From the NCBI RefSeq assembly GCF_003945545.1, contig NZ_CP029617.1, positions 2,615,001-2,679,000 of the forward strand: a stretch of DNA of 64,000 nt, written 5' to 3'. Position 1 is the first letter of the stretch; each line of letters begins with the position of its first letter. The DNA is from Streptomyces sp. WAC 01529 (lineage in GTDB: Bacteria; Actinomycetota; Actinomycetes; Streptomycetales; Streptomycetaceae). The notes below the pieces were generated by a model that was not told the DNA's origin, did no database searches, and saw nothing but the letters and a program-made list of their open reading frames with translations. Shown piece by piece: positions 31,375-40,519 of this stretch. Both the position numbers and the translations under genes were made by a program.

Positions 31375-34065
31375 CTAGGGCGGCCGCGTCGCCGCTTCCA
31401 GCTGAGGCGACGCCCTCGGGCCGGAGGCCAGGACCGCCACCGAGCCGTCCACGTCAGTACGCAGCACCCGCGCCCCTCCCGCCCGCAGCGCCGCGATCGT
31501 GACCGGCGCGGGGTGCCCGTACGAGTTGTCCGCGCCGCAGGAGATCAGCGCCAGCCTCGGCGCCGCCCGGCGCAGAAGCTCCGGATCCTGGTGGGCCGAG
31601 CCGTGATGAGCCACCTTGAGCACGTCCACGGAGGCGAGCGCCGCGGCGGCCGGGCTGCGCAGCAGAGCACGCTGGCCGGGCGGCTCGAGATCCCCGAGGA
31701 GCAGCAGGCTCAGCCCCGCGGTCCGCACGAGCAGCGTCACGCTCGCGTCGTTCGGCCCCTCGGGCGGCGGGGCCGGGCCTGCCGGGGGCCACAGCACCTG
31801 CCAGTCCAGCGCCCCCGCGCGCCGCCGCTCCCCCGCCACGGCCCGGGTCACCGGAACACGCTCGGCGGCCGCCTGATCCCGCACGAACTCCGCCTGCTCC
31901 GGCGGCTCCTGGAACCCCGTCGTCTGGATCACGCCCACCTCGCGCCCCCGCAACACCCCGGGCAGCCCCGCCACGTGATCGGCGTGAAAGTGCGTGAGCA
32001 GCACCAGGGGCACCCGGGTGATCCCCAGCGAGCGCAGGCATCGATCGGCCGCCACCGGGTCGGGCCCCGCGTCGACGACCACCCCCGCGCCCTCGCCCGC
32101 CGCGAGCACCGTGGCATCACCCTGGCCCACGTCGCACATCACCATGCGCCACCCCGGCGGCGGCCAGCCCGCGATCACCCTGGTGAGGGGCGGCGGCTGG
32201 ACGACCGCCAGCAGGAGCAGCAGGGCGCAGGCCCCGGCGAGCCACGGGTGCCGGGCGAGTCTGCGGCCCACCAGGATCAGCACGACCGTGGCGAGCGCGA
32301 GCAGCAGCCCGCCGCGCCAACCGCCGGGCCAGTCGATGCCGCTGCCGGGCAGCGCCGCCCCCGTGCGGGCAATCTCCGCGATCCACTCGGTGGGCCAACT
32401 CGCGCCCCACGCCAGTGCCTCGGCGACCGGCATCGCCACGGGCGCCGAGGCCAGCGCGGCGAAGCCGAGCACGGTGGCGGGCGCGACGGCGAACTCCGCG
32501 AGGAGATTGCACGGCACCGCCACCAGACTCACCCGGGCGGCGAGAACGGCGACGACGGGCGCGCACACCGCCTGCGCCGCGGCCGCGGCGGCCAGCGCGT
32601 CGGCGCACCTGGGCGGCATCCCGCGCCGACGCAGCGCCGCACTCCAGCGTGGCGCGAGGGTGAGCAGCGCTCCGGTGGCGAGGACGGAGAGCAGGAAGCC
32701 ATAGCTGCGGGACAGCCACGGGTCGTACAGGACGAGCAGCAGTACGGCGGCGGCCAGCGCCGGGATCAGCGATCTGCGCCGCCCGGTGGCGAGGGCGAGG
32801 AGTGCGATCAGCCCGCAGGCCGCGGCGCGCAGCACGCTCGGGTCCGGTCGGCAGACGATGACGAAGCCGAGGGTGAGCAGCCCGCCCAGCAGCGCGGTCG
32901 TACGCAGCGGGATGCCCAGCTTCGGGGCGAGCCCCCGCCGTTCGGCCCGCTGGGCGGTGCCGGGTGGCCCGATGAGCAGGACGAGGACGATCGTGAGATT
33001 CGCCCCGCTGACGGCGAGCAAGTGCGTCAGGTCGGTGTCCCTGAACGCCTGCTCCAGTTCGGCGGGGACTCGCGAGGTGTCCCCGACCACCAGCCCCGGC
33101 AGCAGCGCGCGTGCGTCGGCCGGCAGCCCTTCCGTGACCTCGCGCAGTCCGCCCCGCAACTCCCCGGCGAGCCGCTGGGCCCCGGTCGGCGCCCCGACCA
33201 CACGCGGCGCCCGCTCCCCCGAGACCCGGAGCACCGCCGCGACCCGGTCCCCCTCCGGCAGCGGCGGCGCCAGCCTCCCCTGAACCCGCAGCCGCGTGGA
33301 GGGCAGCAGCCCGAGCCAGGTGTCACCGGGACGGCCGGCGTCGGCCGACCGCGCCCCCGGCTCCCCCGCGCTCCGGCCACCCGGCGGGTGCGGGGGCTTC
33401 GCGGAGTCCGAATGCTCTCCCCGCACCACGACAAGCACCGGGGTCCGCGTCACGGTCGCCGTGCCGTCCGCCTGCTTGACGCGGACGACATCGGCGTCCA
33501 GGACGACAGTGGGCGGCAGCGCGTGCGCACTCGCGACGCGGGGTCTGGTGCGCCTGGGATCGGACGTGACCCGCAACTCCGCTTCCACTTCCGCGAATTC
33601 ACTTGCCAGCGCAGGGATGGGCCCCCGGTGCAGGTCCGGCCCGTGCAACGCCGCGGAGCCCGCGGAGGCGGCGGCACAGAGCAGGGTCGCGGCCACCGAG
33701 AAACGCCCCCAGGCATATCGCCGACCGGTGCCCCGTCCGCGCGACATCCGCCCTCGCCGCCCGCCCGGAGCCCCACCCGGAGCCCCACCCGGAACCCCGG
33801 CTGGGAGCGTGGGCCCCGCCCCGCCCCCAGTCGTCCACGCCACCAGCAGCACCCCCGCCGCCGCCACGCAGACCACCACCGTGGCGACCGCCCACCGCGG
33901 CGGGGCGTCCAGCATGAGCGCGGCCGCCACCCATGCCGCCAGCGCGGGCGGCACCAGGCGCAGGTCGACCGGCCCCTCCTGCCGGGGGTGCGAGGCACCG
34001 AGGCGGTGACCCGACGAGACGTGAACGGCCGCACGCGCCGCGCCGGTTCGCGATCCCGGCGTCAT
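31375..34065 (-). CDS. comEC: ComEC/Rec2-type membrane protein
   Basis: An 896-residue multi-spanning protein of the ComEC family, the DNA-translocation channel of natural transformation. After N-terminal membrane segments and a Gly/Arg-rich loop (about 85-115) comes the OB-like DUF4131 part, then the competence domain (LTHLLAVSGANLTIV at about 350) with many helices, and a C-terminal metallo-beta-lactamase domain with LLTHFHADHVAGLPG and KVAHHGSAHQDPELL, probably a nuclease. The ATG at 34065 overlaps the comEA stop by 4 bp (ATGA), so the two are coupled. Streptomyces are not known to be naturally competent, so its actual job there is open. Confidence 0.92.
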   Translation of the reverse strand: MTPGSRTGAARAAVHVSSGHRLGASHPRQEGPVDLRLVPPALAAWVAAALMLDAPPRWAVATVVVCVAAAGVLLVAWTTGGGAGPTLPAGVPGGAPGGAPGGRRGRMSRGRGTGRRYAWGRFSVAATLLCAAASAGSAALHGPDLHRGPIPALASEFAEVEAELRVTSDPRRTRPRVASAHALPPTVVLDADVVRVKQADGTATVTRTPVLVVVRGEHSDSAKPPHPPGGRSAGEPGARSADAGRPGDTWLGLLPSTRLRVQGRLAPPLPEGDRVAAVLRVSGERAPRVVGAPTGAQRLAGELRGGLREVTEGLPADARALLPGLVVGDTSRVPAELEQAFRDTDLTHLLAVSGANLTIVLVLLIGPPGTAQRAERRGLAPKLGIPLRTTALLGGLLTLGFVIVCRPDPSVLRAAACGLIALLALATGRRRSLIPALAAAVLLLVLYDPWLSRSYGFLLSVLATGALLTLAPRWSAALRRRGMPPRCADALAAAAAAQAVCAPVVAVLAARVSLVAVPCNLLAEFAVAPATVLGFAALASAPVAMPVAEALAWGASWPTEWIAEIARTGAALPGSGIDWPGGWRGGLLLALATVVLILVGRRLARHPWLAGACALLLLLAVVQPPPLTRVIAGWPPPGWRMVMCDVGQGDATVLAAGEGAGVVVDAGPDPVAADRCLRSLGITRVPLVLLTHFHADHVAGLPGVLRGREVGVIQTTGFQEPPEQAEFVRDQAAAERVPVTRAVAGERRRAGALDWQVLWPPAGPAPPPEGPNDASVTLLVRTAGLSLLLLGDLEPPGQRALLRSPAAAALASVDVLKVAHHGSAHQDPELLRRAAPRLALISCGADNSYGHPAPVTIAALRAGGARVLRTDVDGSVAVLASGPRASPQLEAATRPP

Positions 34066-35264
34066 GGCCGTACGAGACCCTGGAGATCGGCGTAGCGCCG
34101 GTCACCGATGCCGTTGACCTCGCGGAGCTCTTCGACGGAGCGGAAACCGCCGTGCTCGGTGCGGTAGTCGATGATGTGCTGGGCCAACACGGGGCCGACT
34201 CCCGGCAGTTCGTCCAGCTGCTCCGCGGTCGCCGTGTTCAGCCCGACCGGGCCCGTGGCTCCCGCCGCCCCGGCACCCGCCGAACCCGCACCCGTCGCCG
34301 CACCGGATCCGCCCGGCGCGGGGGCCGCGGCCGGCTCTCCGACCACCACCTGCTCGCCGTCCGTCAGGAACCGCGCGCGGTTGAGGCCGCCCATGTCCGC
34401 GCCGGGCCGGGCCCCGCCCGCGGCCCGCAGCGCGTCGGCCACCCGGGAGCCCGCGGGCAGCCGATGGACACCGGGCCGACGGACCTTCCCGCTCACGTCC
34501 ACGACGATCGCGCCACCACCCGAGCCCGCCGCCCCGGCCGCGCCACTCCCACCCGCCGCCGCGCGGCCCGCCTCCACGGAGGGCCCCGGCGACGGCGCGG
34601 GTCGCGCCCCGCGCTCGGCGGCCGCGCCCGCCGCACGCACGACGTCCGGCGCCTGGACGGGCTGCGTGCGCCCCGTCCAGAAGTGCTGCGCGGCGAAGAC
34701 CGCGGCGACGGCGAGGACCACGACGAGCGCGACCACGCCCCGCCGGTCGACCCCGCACCGCGACTGGAGCCACACCGGCAGCCGCTCCCGCACGGCCAGA
34801 CCCATCCGCTCCCGCCGCGAGGGTCCGTCCAGCGCCGCCCCCTTCGCGGCTCCGTCCGCCTCCGCCCAGGTCTCCGCCGCCGCATCCTCCTGCCGCGCCC
34901 ACCCCGGTGCGGGTGGAGCCGGACGCTCCGCGCCCCCGCCCTCGCGCCCGGGAAGCAGCGGCGCATCAGCAGCCGCCACGTCCAAGCGCGGTGAGGCAGC
35001 CGACACCTCCGGCCGTGGTGAGGCAGGCGGGGGTTGTGGCTCGGCGAAGAGGCTCTCCGCCCGCAGCCGCACCGCCTCCGCCGAGACATGGCCGCGCCGG
35101 ACCCGGCGGGCGTGACGGCGCCGCGCGCGGCCGTCGGAACCAGGGGCACGGCCGGGGCCGCTCGTCGCGGAAGCCACAGCAGAAGACGTCCCAGAAGACG
35201 CCCGGGAAGACGGCCGCGAAGACGCCCGCGAAACCGTCCGAGAAGGTGATCGAAGTGAGGTCAT
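34062..35264 (-). CDS. comEA: ComEA-type helix-hairpin-helix DNA-binding protein
   Basis: A roughly 400-residue membrane-anchored DNA-binding protein. The N-terminal 190 residues are a long Ser/Arg/Ala-rich cytoplasmic part, including the low-complexity SRTVSRASSRPSSRASS made from degenerate short DNA repeats. One transmembrane helix (GVVALVVVLAVAAVFAAQHF) follows, then an extracellular SLBB domain (VVDVSGKVRRPGVHRLPAG) and a C-terminal pair of helix-hairpin-helix motifs (LNTATAEQLDELPGVGPVLA and FRSVEELREVNGIGDRR). The usual B. subtilis ComEA has no such long N-terminus. The ATG at 35264 is taken; a GTG at 35288 is in frame and neither has a good ribosome-binding site. It is coupled to comEC by a 4-bp overlap. 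Confidence 0.9.
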   Translation of the reverse strand: MTSLRSPSRTVSRASSRPSSRASSGTSSAVASATSGPGRAPGSDGRARRRHARRVRRGHVSAEAVRLRAESLFAEPQPPPASPRPEVSAASPRLDVAAADAPLLPGREGGGAERPAPPAPGWARQEDAAAETWAEADGAAKGAALDGPSRRERMGLAVRERLPVWLQSRCGVDRRGVVALVVVLAVAAVFAAQHFWTGRTQPVQAPDVVRAAGAAAERGARPAPSPGPSVEAGRAAAGGSGAAGAAGSGGGAIVVDVSGKVRRPGVHRLPAGSRVADALRAAGGARPGADMGGLNRARFLTDGEQVVVGEPAAAPAPGGSGAATGAGSAGAGAAGATGPVGLNTATAEQLDELPGVGPVLAQHIIDYRTEHGGFRSVEELREVNGIGDRRYADLQGLVRP

Positions 35265-35382
35265 GCCGACGACGTTAGGCACCGCCACGACATTATGTTG
35301 ATCTTGGTCAATTCCCGTGGATTACCCAGCAGTTGTGGATAACTCCGTCACCCACACGTGGCACATCATCCACGCCCAGAAC

Positions 35383-36228
35383 TCACCGAGGCGAGACCAC
35401 GGCCCCCAGCAGCCCCGGCCCCGTATGCGCGCCGATCACCGCGCCCACCTCGCTGACATGCAGCTCCCCGAGGCCCGGCAGCCGCTCGCGGAGGCGGTCC
35501 GCGAGGGCCGACGCCCGCTCCGGCGCCGCGAGATGGTGCACCGCGATGTCGACCCGGCCCGTCCCGGCGCGTTCGACGACGATCTCCTCCAGCCGGGCGA
35601 TCGCCTTCGACGCCGTCCGCACCTTCTCCAGCATGTCGATACGGCCGCCGTCCAGCTTCAGGATGGGCTTGACGGCGAGCGCGGAGCCCAGCAGCGCCTG
35701 CGCGGCACCGATACGGCCGCCCCTGCGCAGATAGTCGAGGGTGTCGACGTAGAAGTACGCGGACGTGCCCGCGGCACGCTTCTCGGCGGCCGCCACCACC
35801 TCGTCGACCGAGTCACCCGCCTCCGCGGCCTCCGCCGCCGCGAGGGCGCAGAAGCCGAGGGCCATCGCGACCATGCCGGTGTCCACCACCCGCACCGGAA
35901 CCGGCGCGTCCTTCGCGGCGAGGACCGCGGCGTCGTACGTACCGGAGAACTCGGCGGACAGATGCAGCGAGACGATGGCCGTGGCGCCCGCCTGGGCGAC
36001 CTTCCGGTACGCCTCGGCGAAGACCTCGGGGCCGGGCCGGGACGTGGTCACCGACTTCCGCTTCTGCAGCGCCAGGGCGACGGAGCGCGCCGAGATCTCG
36101 GTGCCTTCCTCCAGCGCCTGGTCGCCCAGGACCACGGTCAGGGGGACCGCGGTGATGCCGTGCCGCTCCATCGCCCGCTGCGGCAGATAGGCCGTTGAAT
36201 CCGTGACGATCGCGACATGGCGGGACAT
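35383..36228 (-). CDS. DegV family fatty-acid-binding protein
   Basis: A 281-residue DegV/FakB protein. Such proteins bind a fatty acid and, in some bacteria, present it to the kinase FakA. It begins SRHVAIVTDSTAYLPQ, has the TSRPGPEVFAEAY and SLHLSAEFSGTYDAA motifs around the lipid pocket, then VRVVDTGMVAMALGF, YFYVDTLDYLRRGGRIG, and ends GAVIGAHTGPGLLGAVV, all characteristic. The ATG at 36228 fits the conserved start; the open frame extends further upstream. It stands between comEA (119 bp away) and a membrane coiled-coil protein on the same strand. Confidence 0.92.
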   Translation of the reverse strand: MSRHVAIVTDSTAYLPQRAMERHGITAVPLTVVLGDQALEEGTEISARSVALALQKRKSVTTSRPGPEVFAEAYRKVAQAGATAIVSLHLSAEFSGTYDAAVLAAKDAPVPVRVVDTGMVAMALGFCALAAAEAAEAGDSVDEVVAAAEKRAAGTSAYFYVDTLDYLRRGGRIGAAQALLGSALAVKPILKLDGGRIDMLEKVRTASKAIARLEEIVVERAGTGRVDIAVHHLAAPERASALADRLRERLPGLGELHVSEVGAVIGAHTGPGLLGAVVSPR

Positions 36229-36316
36229 GGGCTGGACACTACCCGGCTGGGCCGCCGGGCGGCAGCCCGGCCCCTGCTCGCCCCCTCCCGGGGAGGCGCC
36301 CCGCCTCACGGGCGGC

Positions 36317-37051
36317 TCAGGTCGTGCTCTCCGGCTTGGCCTTCTTCTCCCACGGATACGTGGGCGCCTGCGAGGGTGGCGTGATCGCGGGCCGTGCGGA
36401 CTCCCGGGAGGCCTGCGGCGAGGGCTCGGACCAGGTCTGCTCCGCTTCCTTGCCGGGCTGCGCGGCGGGCTCGGGCCAGGCGGCGGGTGTCTGTGCGGGC
36501 GCCGGCTCCGTCGTCCAGTGCCGCAGGGCGCCCGCCTCCATGCCGATCTGCGTGCTCAGCGAGTCCAGGTCGTCGCCCGCGAACCGGCGGGCACGGTCGC
36601 GCGCCGACCACCGCAGGGAGTCGGCCGCCTTGGTGATCTGCTCCGTACGCTCCTTCAGCTCGGGGAGCCGCTGGGCGAGGGCCGCCTTGTCCGGGTCGCG
36701 CTCCAGGCGCCGCAGCTCGTCGTCCAGCTCGTGCCCATGGGCGCTGAGCCGGTCGAACAGGCCGAGGGACTCCTTCAGAGAGGCGTCCTCGACGGCGCCC
36801 GCCTTCAGCACCTCTTGCGTGGCCCGCATCGACGAGCGCAACGACAGCCGCAGCTGGGCCAGTTCGCCCGCGGCGCCGATCTGGGTGAAGCTCTTCGCGC
36901 GGAGGGTGGTGTCCTCCACCGTGCGGCGAGCCTCCGAGATGGTGCGGTCCACGCCCCGCTTGGCCGCCTTCACGACCTTCACCGTGGCATACACCCCCAG
37001 CACCAGGAAGAGCACGACGAGCAGCGCCACGATCACGCCCACGGCTTCCAT
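36317..37051 (-). CDS. Membrane-anchored coiled-coil protein, unknown function
   Basis: A 244-residue protein with one N-terminal membrane helix (AVGVIVALLVVLFLVLGVYA, residues 3-22) followed by a long charged helical region (KAAKRGVDRTISEARRTVED, then LGLFDRLSAHGHELDDELRR), predicted coiled coil to about residue 155, and a Pro/Ala-rich tail ending PWEKKAKPESTT. The cytoplasmic domain has no enzyme motif. The ATG at 37051 is preferred over the GTG at 37081 because GAGAGGGG lies just upstream at good spacing. It is downstream of leuS, separated by a hairpin. I know it only as a conserved Streptomyces membrane protein. Confidence 0.8.
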   Translation of the reverse strand: MEAVGVIVALLVVLFLVLGVYATVKVVKAAKRGVDRTISEARRTVEDTTLRAKSFTQIGAAGELAQLRLSLRSSMRATQEVLKAGAVEDASLKESLGLFDRLSAHGHELDDELRRLERDPDKAALAQRLPELKERTEQITKAADSLRWSARDRARRFAGDDLDSLSTQIGMEAGALRHWTTEPAPAQTPAAWPEPAAQPGKEAEQTWSEPSPQASRESARPAITPPSQAPTYPWEKKAKPESTT

Positions 37052-37114
37052 GACGCCCCTCTCGAGTCCGGTCCGGTCCACCCCAGCGATGGTCCCTCCA
37101 CCGTAAACGGAGAA

Positions 37115-37151
37115 GGCAGGCCGGAGGTTCCATCGGAACCCCCAACCTGCC
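37115..37151. terminator. Two-part hairpin between leuS and the membrane protein
   Basis: An outer 6-bp stem GGCAGG/CCTGCC (37115-37120 with 37146-37151) encloses an inner perfect stem GGTTCC-ATC-GGAACC (37126-37140). It is 72 bp past the leuS stop in the direction of leuS transcription. Possible terminator; there is no clear U-run. Confidence 0.5.
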
Positions 37152-37222
37152 CTTAAGGGAAGACCCCTATGCCACCCGGCTGACCGGAAATGCGCCGTCC
37201 GTTACACCGGAACGATCTTCAC

Positions 37223-40123
37223 CTACGCCGGAACGATGTTCACCAGCTTCGGCGCCCGCACGATCACCTTGCGGATGCCCGCGCCGTCCAGCGCGGCCAC
37301 GACCTTCTCGTCGGCCAGCGCCACCTTCTCCAGCTCCGCGTCGGAGATCGACGGCGGGACCTCCAGGCGCGCCTTGACCTTGCCCTTGATCTGCACGACA
37401 CAGGTCACGGACTCGTCCACGACGTACGCCGGGTCGGCCACCGGGAAGTCCTGGTGGACGACCGAGTCGGTGTGGCCCAGCTTGCGCCACAGCTCCTCGG
37501 CGACGTGCGGGGCCAGCGGCGCGATCAGCAGCACCAGGCGCTCCGCGACGGACCTCGGCACCACGCCGCCCACCTTCGTCAGGTGGTTGTTCAGCTCGGT
37601 GATCTTGGCGATGGCGGTGTTGAACCGCATGCCGTCCAGGTCCTGGCGGACGCCGTCGATCGCCTTGTGCAGGGCGCGCAGGGTGGCCTCGTCGATGTCG
37701 GCCTCGGCGACGTCCTCGACGGTGACCTCACCGGTCGACTCGTCGACGATCAGGCGCCACAGCCGCTGCAGCAGCCGGTACTGGCCGACGACCGCGCGGG
37801 TGTCCCAGGGGCGCGACACGTCCAGGGGGCCCATCGCCATCTCGTACAGGCGCAGGGTGTCCGCGCCGTACTCGTCGCAGATCTCGTCCGGCGTGACGGC
37901 GTTCTTCAGGGACTTGCCCATCTTGCCCAGCTCGCGCTTGACCGGCTCGCCCTCGAAGAAGAACTTCCCGTCCCGCTCCTCGACCTCGGTCGCCGGCACC
38001 GGGAAGCCGCGGCTGTCACGGTAGACGTAGGCCTGGATCATGCCCTGGTTGTACAGCTTGTGGAACGGCTCGGCGGACGAGACGTGGCCCAGGTCGAACA
38101 GGACCTTCGACCAGAAGCGCGCGTACAGCAGGTGCAGCACCGCGTGCTCGGCGCCGCCCACGTACAGGTCGACGCCGCCGGTGGGCTGCCCCTCGCGCGG
38201 GCCCATCCAGTACTGCTCGACGGCGGGGTCGACCAGCTGCTGGTCGTTGCGCGGGTCCAGGTAGCGCAGCTCGTACCAGCACGAACCGGCCCAGTTGGGC
38301 ATCGTGTTGGTCTCGCGGCGGTACTTCTTCGGGCCGTCGCCCAGGTCCAGGGTGACGTTGACCCAGTCCTCGTTGCGGGACAGCGGGGTCTCCGGAGAGG
38401 TGTCCGCGTCGTCCGGGTCGAAGGTGCGCGGAGAGTAGTCGTCGACCTCCGGCAGCTCCAGGGGCAGCATCGACTCGGGCAGCGAGTGGGCGACGCCGTC
38501 CTCGTCGTAGACGATCGGGAAGGGCTCGCCCCAGTAGCGCTGGCGGCTGAACAGCCAGTCGCGCAGGCGGAAGTTGACGGTGCCCTCACCGATGCCGCGC
38601 GTGGCCAGCCAGCCGGTGATGCGCGCCTTGGCGTCGACGACGCCCAGGCCGTCCAGGGAGACCTCGGCGTTCGAGGAGTTGATCAGCTTCGCCTCGTACG
38701 AGGAGAAGGCGTCGTCCCACGTCGACGTGTCCGTACCGCGGCCGTCCGACGGCTCGACCACACAGCGCATCGGCAGGTGGAAGGCGCGCGCGAAGGCGAA
38801 GTCACGGCTGTCGTGCGCCGGGACGGCCATGATCGCGCCGGTGCCGTAGCCCATCAGTACGTAGTCGGCGATGAAGACGGGGACCTGCTCGCCGCTGACC
38901 GGGTTGGTGGCGTAGACGCCGGTGAAGACGCCGGTCTTCTCCTTGGCGTCGGCCTGGCGCTCGACGTCGGACTTCGAGGCGGCGAACGCGCGGTACTTGG
39001 CGACGGCCTCTGCGGGCGTGGCGTGGCCGCCGGTCCACACCTCGTGGGTTCCCTCGGGCCAGGCCGCGGGGACGACCTTGTCGACCAGTTCGTGCTCGGG
39101 CGCCAGGACCATGTAGGTCGCGCCGAACAGGGTGTCCTGGCGGGTGGTGAAGACGGTGATCGCGTCGCCTTCGGTGCCCACGGGGAAGTTCACGCGGGCG
39201 CCTTCTGAGCGGCCGATCCAGTTGCGCTGCTGCAGCTTGATGGCCTCGGGCCAGTCCAGTGCGTCCAGGTCGTCCAGCAGGCGGTCGGCGTAGGCGGTGA
39301 TACGCATGTTCCACTGGCGCAGCTTGGCCTTGAAGACGGGGAAGTTGCCGCGCTCGGAGCGGCCGTCGGCGGTGACCTCCTCGTTGGCCAGGACGGTGCC
39401 CAGGCCGGGGCACCAGTTGACGGGCGCGTCGGAGGCGTAGGCCAGGCGGTACTGGCTCAGCACCTCCGCGCGCTCGGCGGCGTTCAGCTCGCTCCACACG
39501 CGCGTGGAGCCCGGTACCGCACGCTCACCGCTGTCGAACTGTGCGACCAGGTCGGCGATCGGGCGGGCCTTCTTGGCGTCGGCGTCGTACCAGGAGTTGA
39601 AGATCTGGACGAAGATCCACTGGGTCCACTTGTAGTAGTCCGGGTCGATCGTCGCGAAGGAACGCCGCTTGTCGTGGCCCAGACCCAGGGCGCGCAGCTG
39701 GGCCTTCATGTTCTCGATGTTGGCCTCGGTGGAGACCCGCGGGTGGGTGCCGGTCTGGACGGCGTACTGCTCGGCGGGCAGGCCGAAGGCGTCGAAGCCC
39801 AGGGTGTGCAGGACGTTGTGGCCGGTCATGCGCTGGAAGCGCGCGAAGACGTCCGTGGCGATGTACCCCAGGGGGTGGCCGACGTGCAGGCCCGCTCCGG
39901 AGGGGTAGGGGAACATGTCCATGATGAACTTCTTGGGCTTGGCGACCAGCGCGGCCTGTGCCTCGTCGCGCGCGGCCATGTCACCGCTCGGGTTCGGCGC
40001 CTCGTAGGTGCCCTCGGCGTCCCAGAAGTCCTGCCAGCGTGCCTCGATCTCAGCGGCCAGAGCGGCCGTATAGCGGTGCGGCGCGGCCACCTCGGAGGCG
40101 GCAGCAGAATTCGTCTCGCTCAT
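37223..40123 (-). CDS. leuS: Leucyl-tRNA synthetase
   Basis: A 966-residue class I synthetase that charges tRNA-Leu. The HIGH signature is HVGHP in [18 protein letters not shown]. The editing (CP1) domain contains [19 protein letters not shown] and [18 protein letters not shown]. The KMSKS loop is GKMGKSLKN, and the C-terminal anticodon-binding region ends [18 protein letters not shown]. Length is the bacterial norm. The ATG at 40123 has GGAG 10 nt upstream. The 5' region carries a leucine leader peptide and a terminator-like hairpin, so expression is probably controlled by ribosome-mediated attenuation. Confidence 0.97.
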   Translation of the reverse strand: MSETNSAAASEVAAPHRYTAALAAEIEARWQDFWDAEGTYEAPNPSGDMAARDEAQAALVAKPKKFIMDMFPYPSGAGLHVGHPLGYIATDVFARFQRMTGHNVLHTLGFDAFGLPAEQYAVQTGTHPRVSTEANIENMKAQLRALGLGHDKRRSFATIDPDYYKWTQWIFVQIFNSWYDADAKKARPIADLVAQFDSGERAVPGSTRVWSELNAAERAEVLSQYRLAYASDAPVNWCPGLGTVLANEEVTADGRSERGNFPVFKAKLRQWNMRITAYADRLLDDLDALDWPEAIKLQQRNWIGRSEGARVNFPVGTEGDAITVFTTRQDTLFGATYMVLAPEHELVDKVVPAAWPEGTHEVWTGGHATPAEAVAKYRAFAASKSDVERQADAKEKTGVFTGVYATNPVSGEQVPVFIADYVLMGYGTGAIMAVPAHDSRDFAFARAFHLPMRCVVEPSDGRGTDTSTWDDAFSSYEAKLINSSNAEVSLDGLGVVDAKARITGWLATRGIGEGTVNFRLRDWLFSRQRYWGEPFPIVYDEDGVAHSLPESMLPLELPEVDDYSPRTFDPDDADTSPETPLSRNEDWVNVTLDLGDGPKKYRRETNTMPNWAGSCWYELRYLDPRNDQQLVDPAVEQYWMGPREGQPTGGVDLYVGGAEHAVLHLLYARFWSKVLFDLGHVSSAEPFHKLYNQGMIQAYVYRDSRGFPVPATEVEERDGKFFFEGEPVKRELGKMGKSLKNAVTPDEICDEYGADTLRLYEMAMGPLDVSRPWDTRAVVGQYRLLQRLWRLIVDESTGEVTVEDVAEADIDEATLRALHKAIDGVRQDLDGMRFNTAIAKITELNNHLTKVGGVVPRSVAERLVLLIAPLAPHVAEELWRKLGHTDSVVHQDFPVADPAYVVDESVTCVVQIKGKVKARLEVPPSISDAELEKVALADEKVVAALDGAGIRKVIVRAPKLVNIVPA

Positions 40124-40181
40124 GATCCTCAAAGCTCCATCGATCGTCTCTGCCTACGGAATTGACCGTGCCGGTCAAATG

Positions 40182-40205
40182 AAAAAGCCCCTCGCACAGG
40201 AGGGG
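40182..40205 (-). terminator. Attenuator hairpin upstream of leuS
   Basis: On the minus strand, CCCCTC-CTGTGC-GAGGGG (40205-40188) is followed directly by CTTTTTC, an intrinsic terminator with a U-run. It lies 59 bp before the leuS ATG and 47 nt after the leader-peptide stop. Upstream, CCGACC (40245-40240) can pair with GGTCGG (40225-40220), and GCCGCGC at the end of the leader frame (40261-40255) can pair with GCGCGGC just before the terminator (40214-40208), giving alternative folds. Confidence 0.75.
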
Positions 40206-40251
40206 ACGCCGCGCCGATTCCGACCCGCGATTCACCGGCGGTCGGGACTGA

Positions 40252-40290
40252 TCAGCGCGGCCCGCTAAGCAGAAGGCGTACGGCACGCAT
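40252..40290 (-). CDS. Leucine leader peptide of leuS
   Basis: A 12-codon reading frame, MRAVRLLLSGPR, on the leuS mRNA strand, with three consecutive leucine codons CTT-CTG-CTT; CTT is rare in Streptomyces. TACCCT lies 6 nt before the ATG, so transcription probably begins at or next to the start codon and the leader is read from a leaderless mRNA. Its stop is 47 nt before an intrinsic terminator. This is the layout of a classical amino-acid attenuator: stalling at Leu codons when charged tRNA-Leu is scarce would favour readthrough into leuS. Translation and regulation are inferred. Confidence 0.72.
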   Translation of the reverse strand: MRAVRLLLSGPR

Positions 40291-40519
40291 GGCGTCAGGG
40301 TACCGCAGCCCTCGCGCGACCCGCGACGAGCGTGTGCGGGCGGTAACCGGAGGCCCTGCCGCCGGGCCTTTGGCCAATGGTTACTCCGCGTACCGACCAC
40401 TATCGGGGCAACACCAAGACCACATCGCGCTTTGATAACAACGCAATAACTCAAACCCCGTACCCACTGGTATGGCGCGACTTAGCATGCGGCGGGACCG
40501 AACCTTTCGGAGCCGCCCC
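40291..40519. promoter_or_regulatory. Divergent promoter region, leuS leader / heme protein
   Basis: The spacer between the leuS leader peptide and the plus-strand membrane protein gene contains a block of unusually low G+C (about 40420-40460, with TTTGATAACAACGCAATAAC). For leuS, TACCCT (minus strand, 40302-40297) is a -10 candidate. For the plus-strand gene, TAGCAT at 40483-40488 is a -10 candidate, 32 bp before the start. No -35 is convincing for either. Confidence 0.45.

Noticed and set aside
31336..34095. A 919-codon plus-strand frame opposite comEC
   Set aside because: Arg/Pro/Gly-rich shadow of comEC with no motif or ribosome-binding site.
40124..40519. T-box riboswitch upstream of leuS
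   Set aside because: No T-box consensus or specifier-loop architecture is visible; the leader peptide plus terminator explains the region better.
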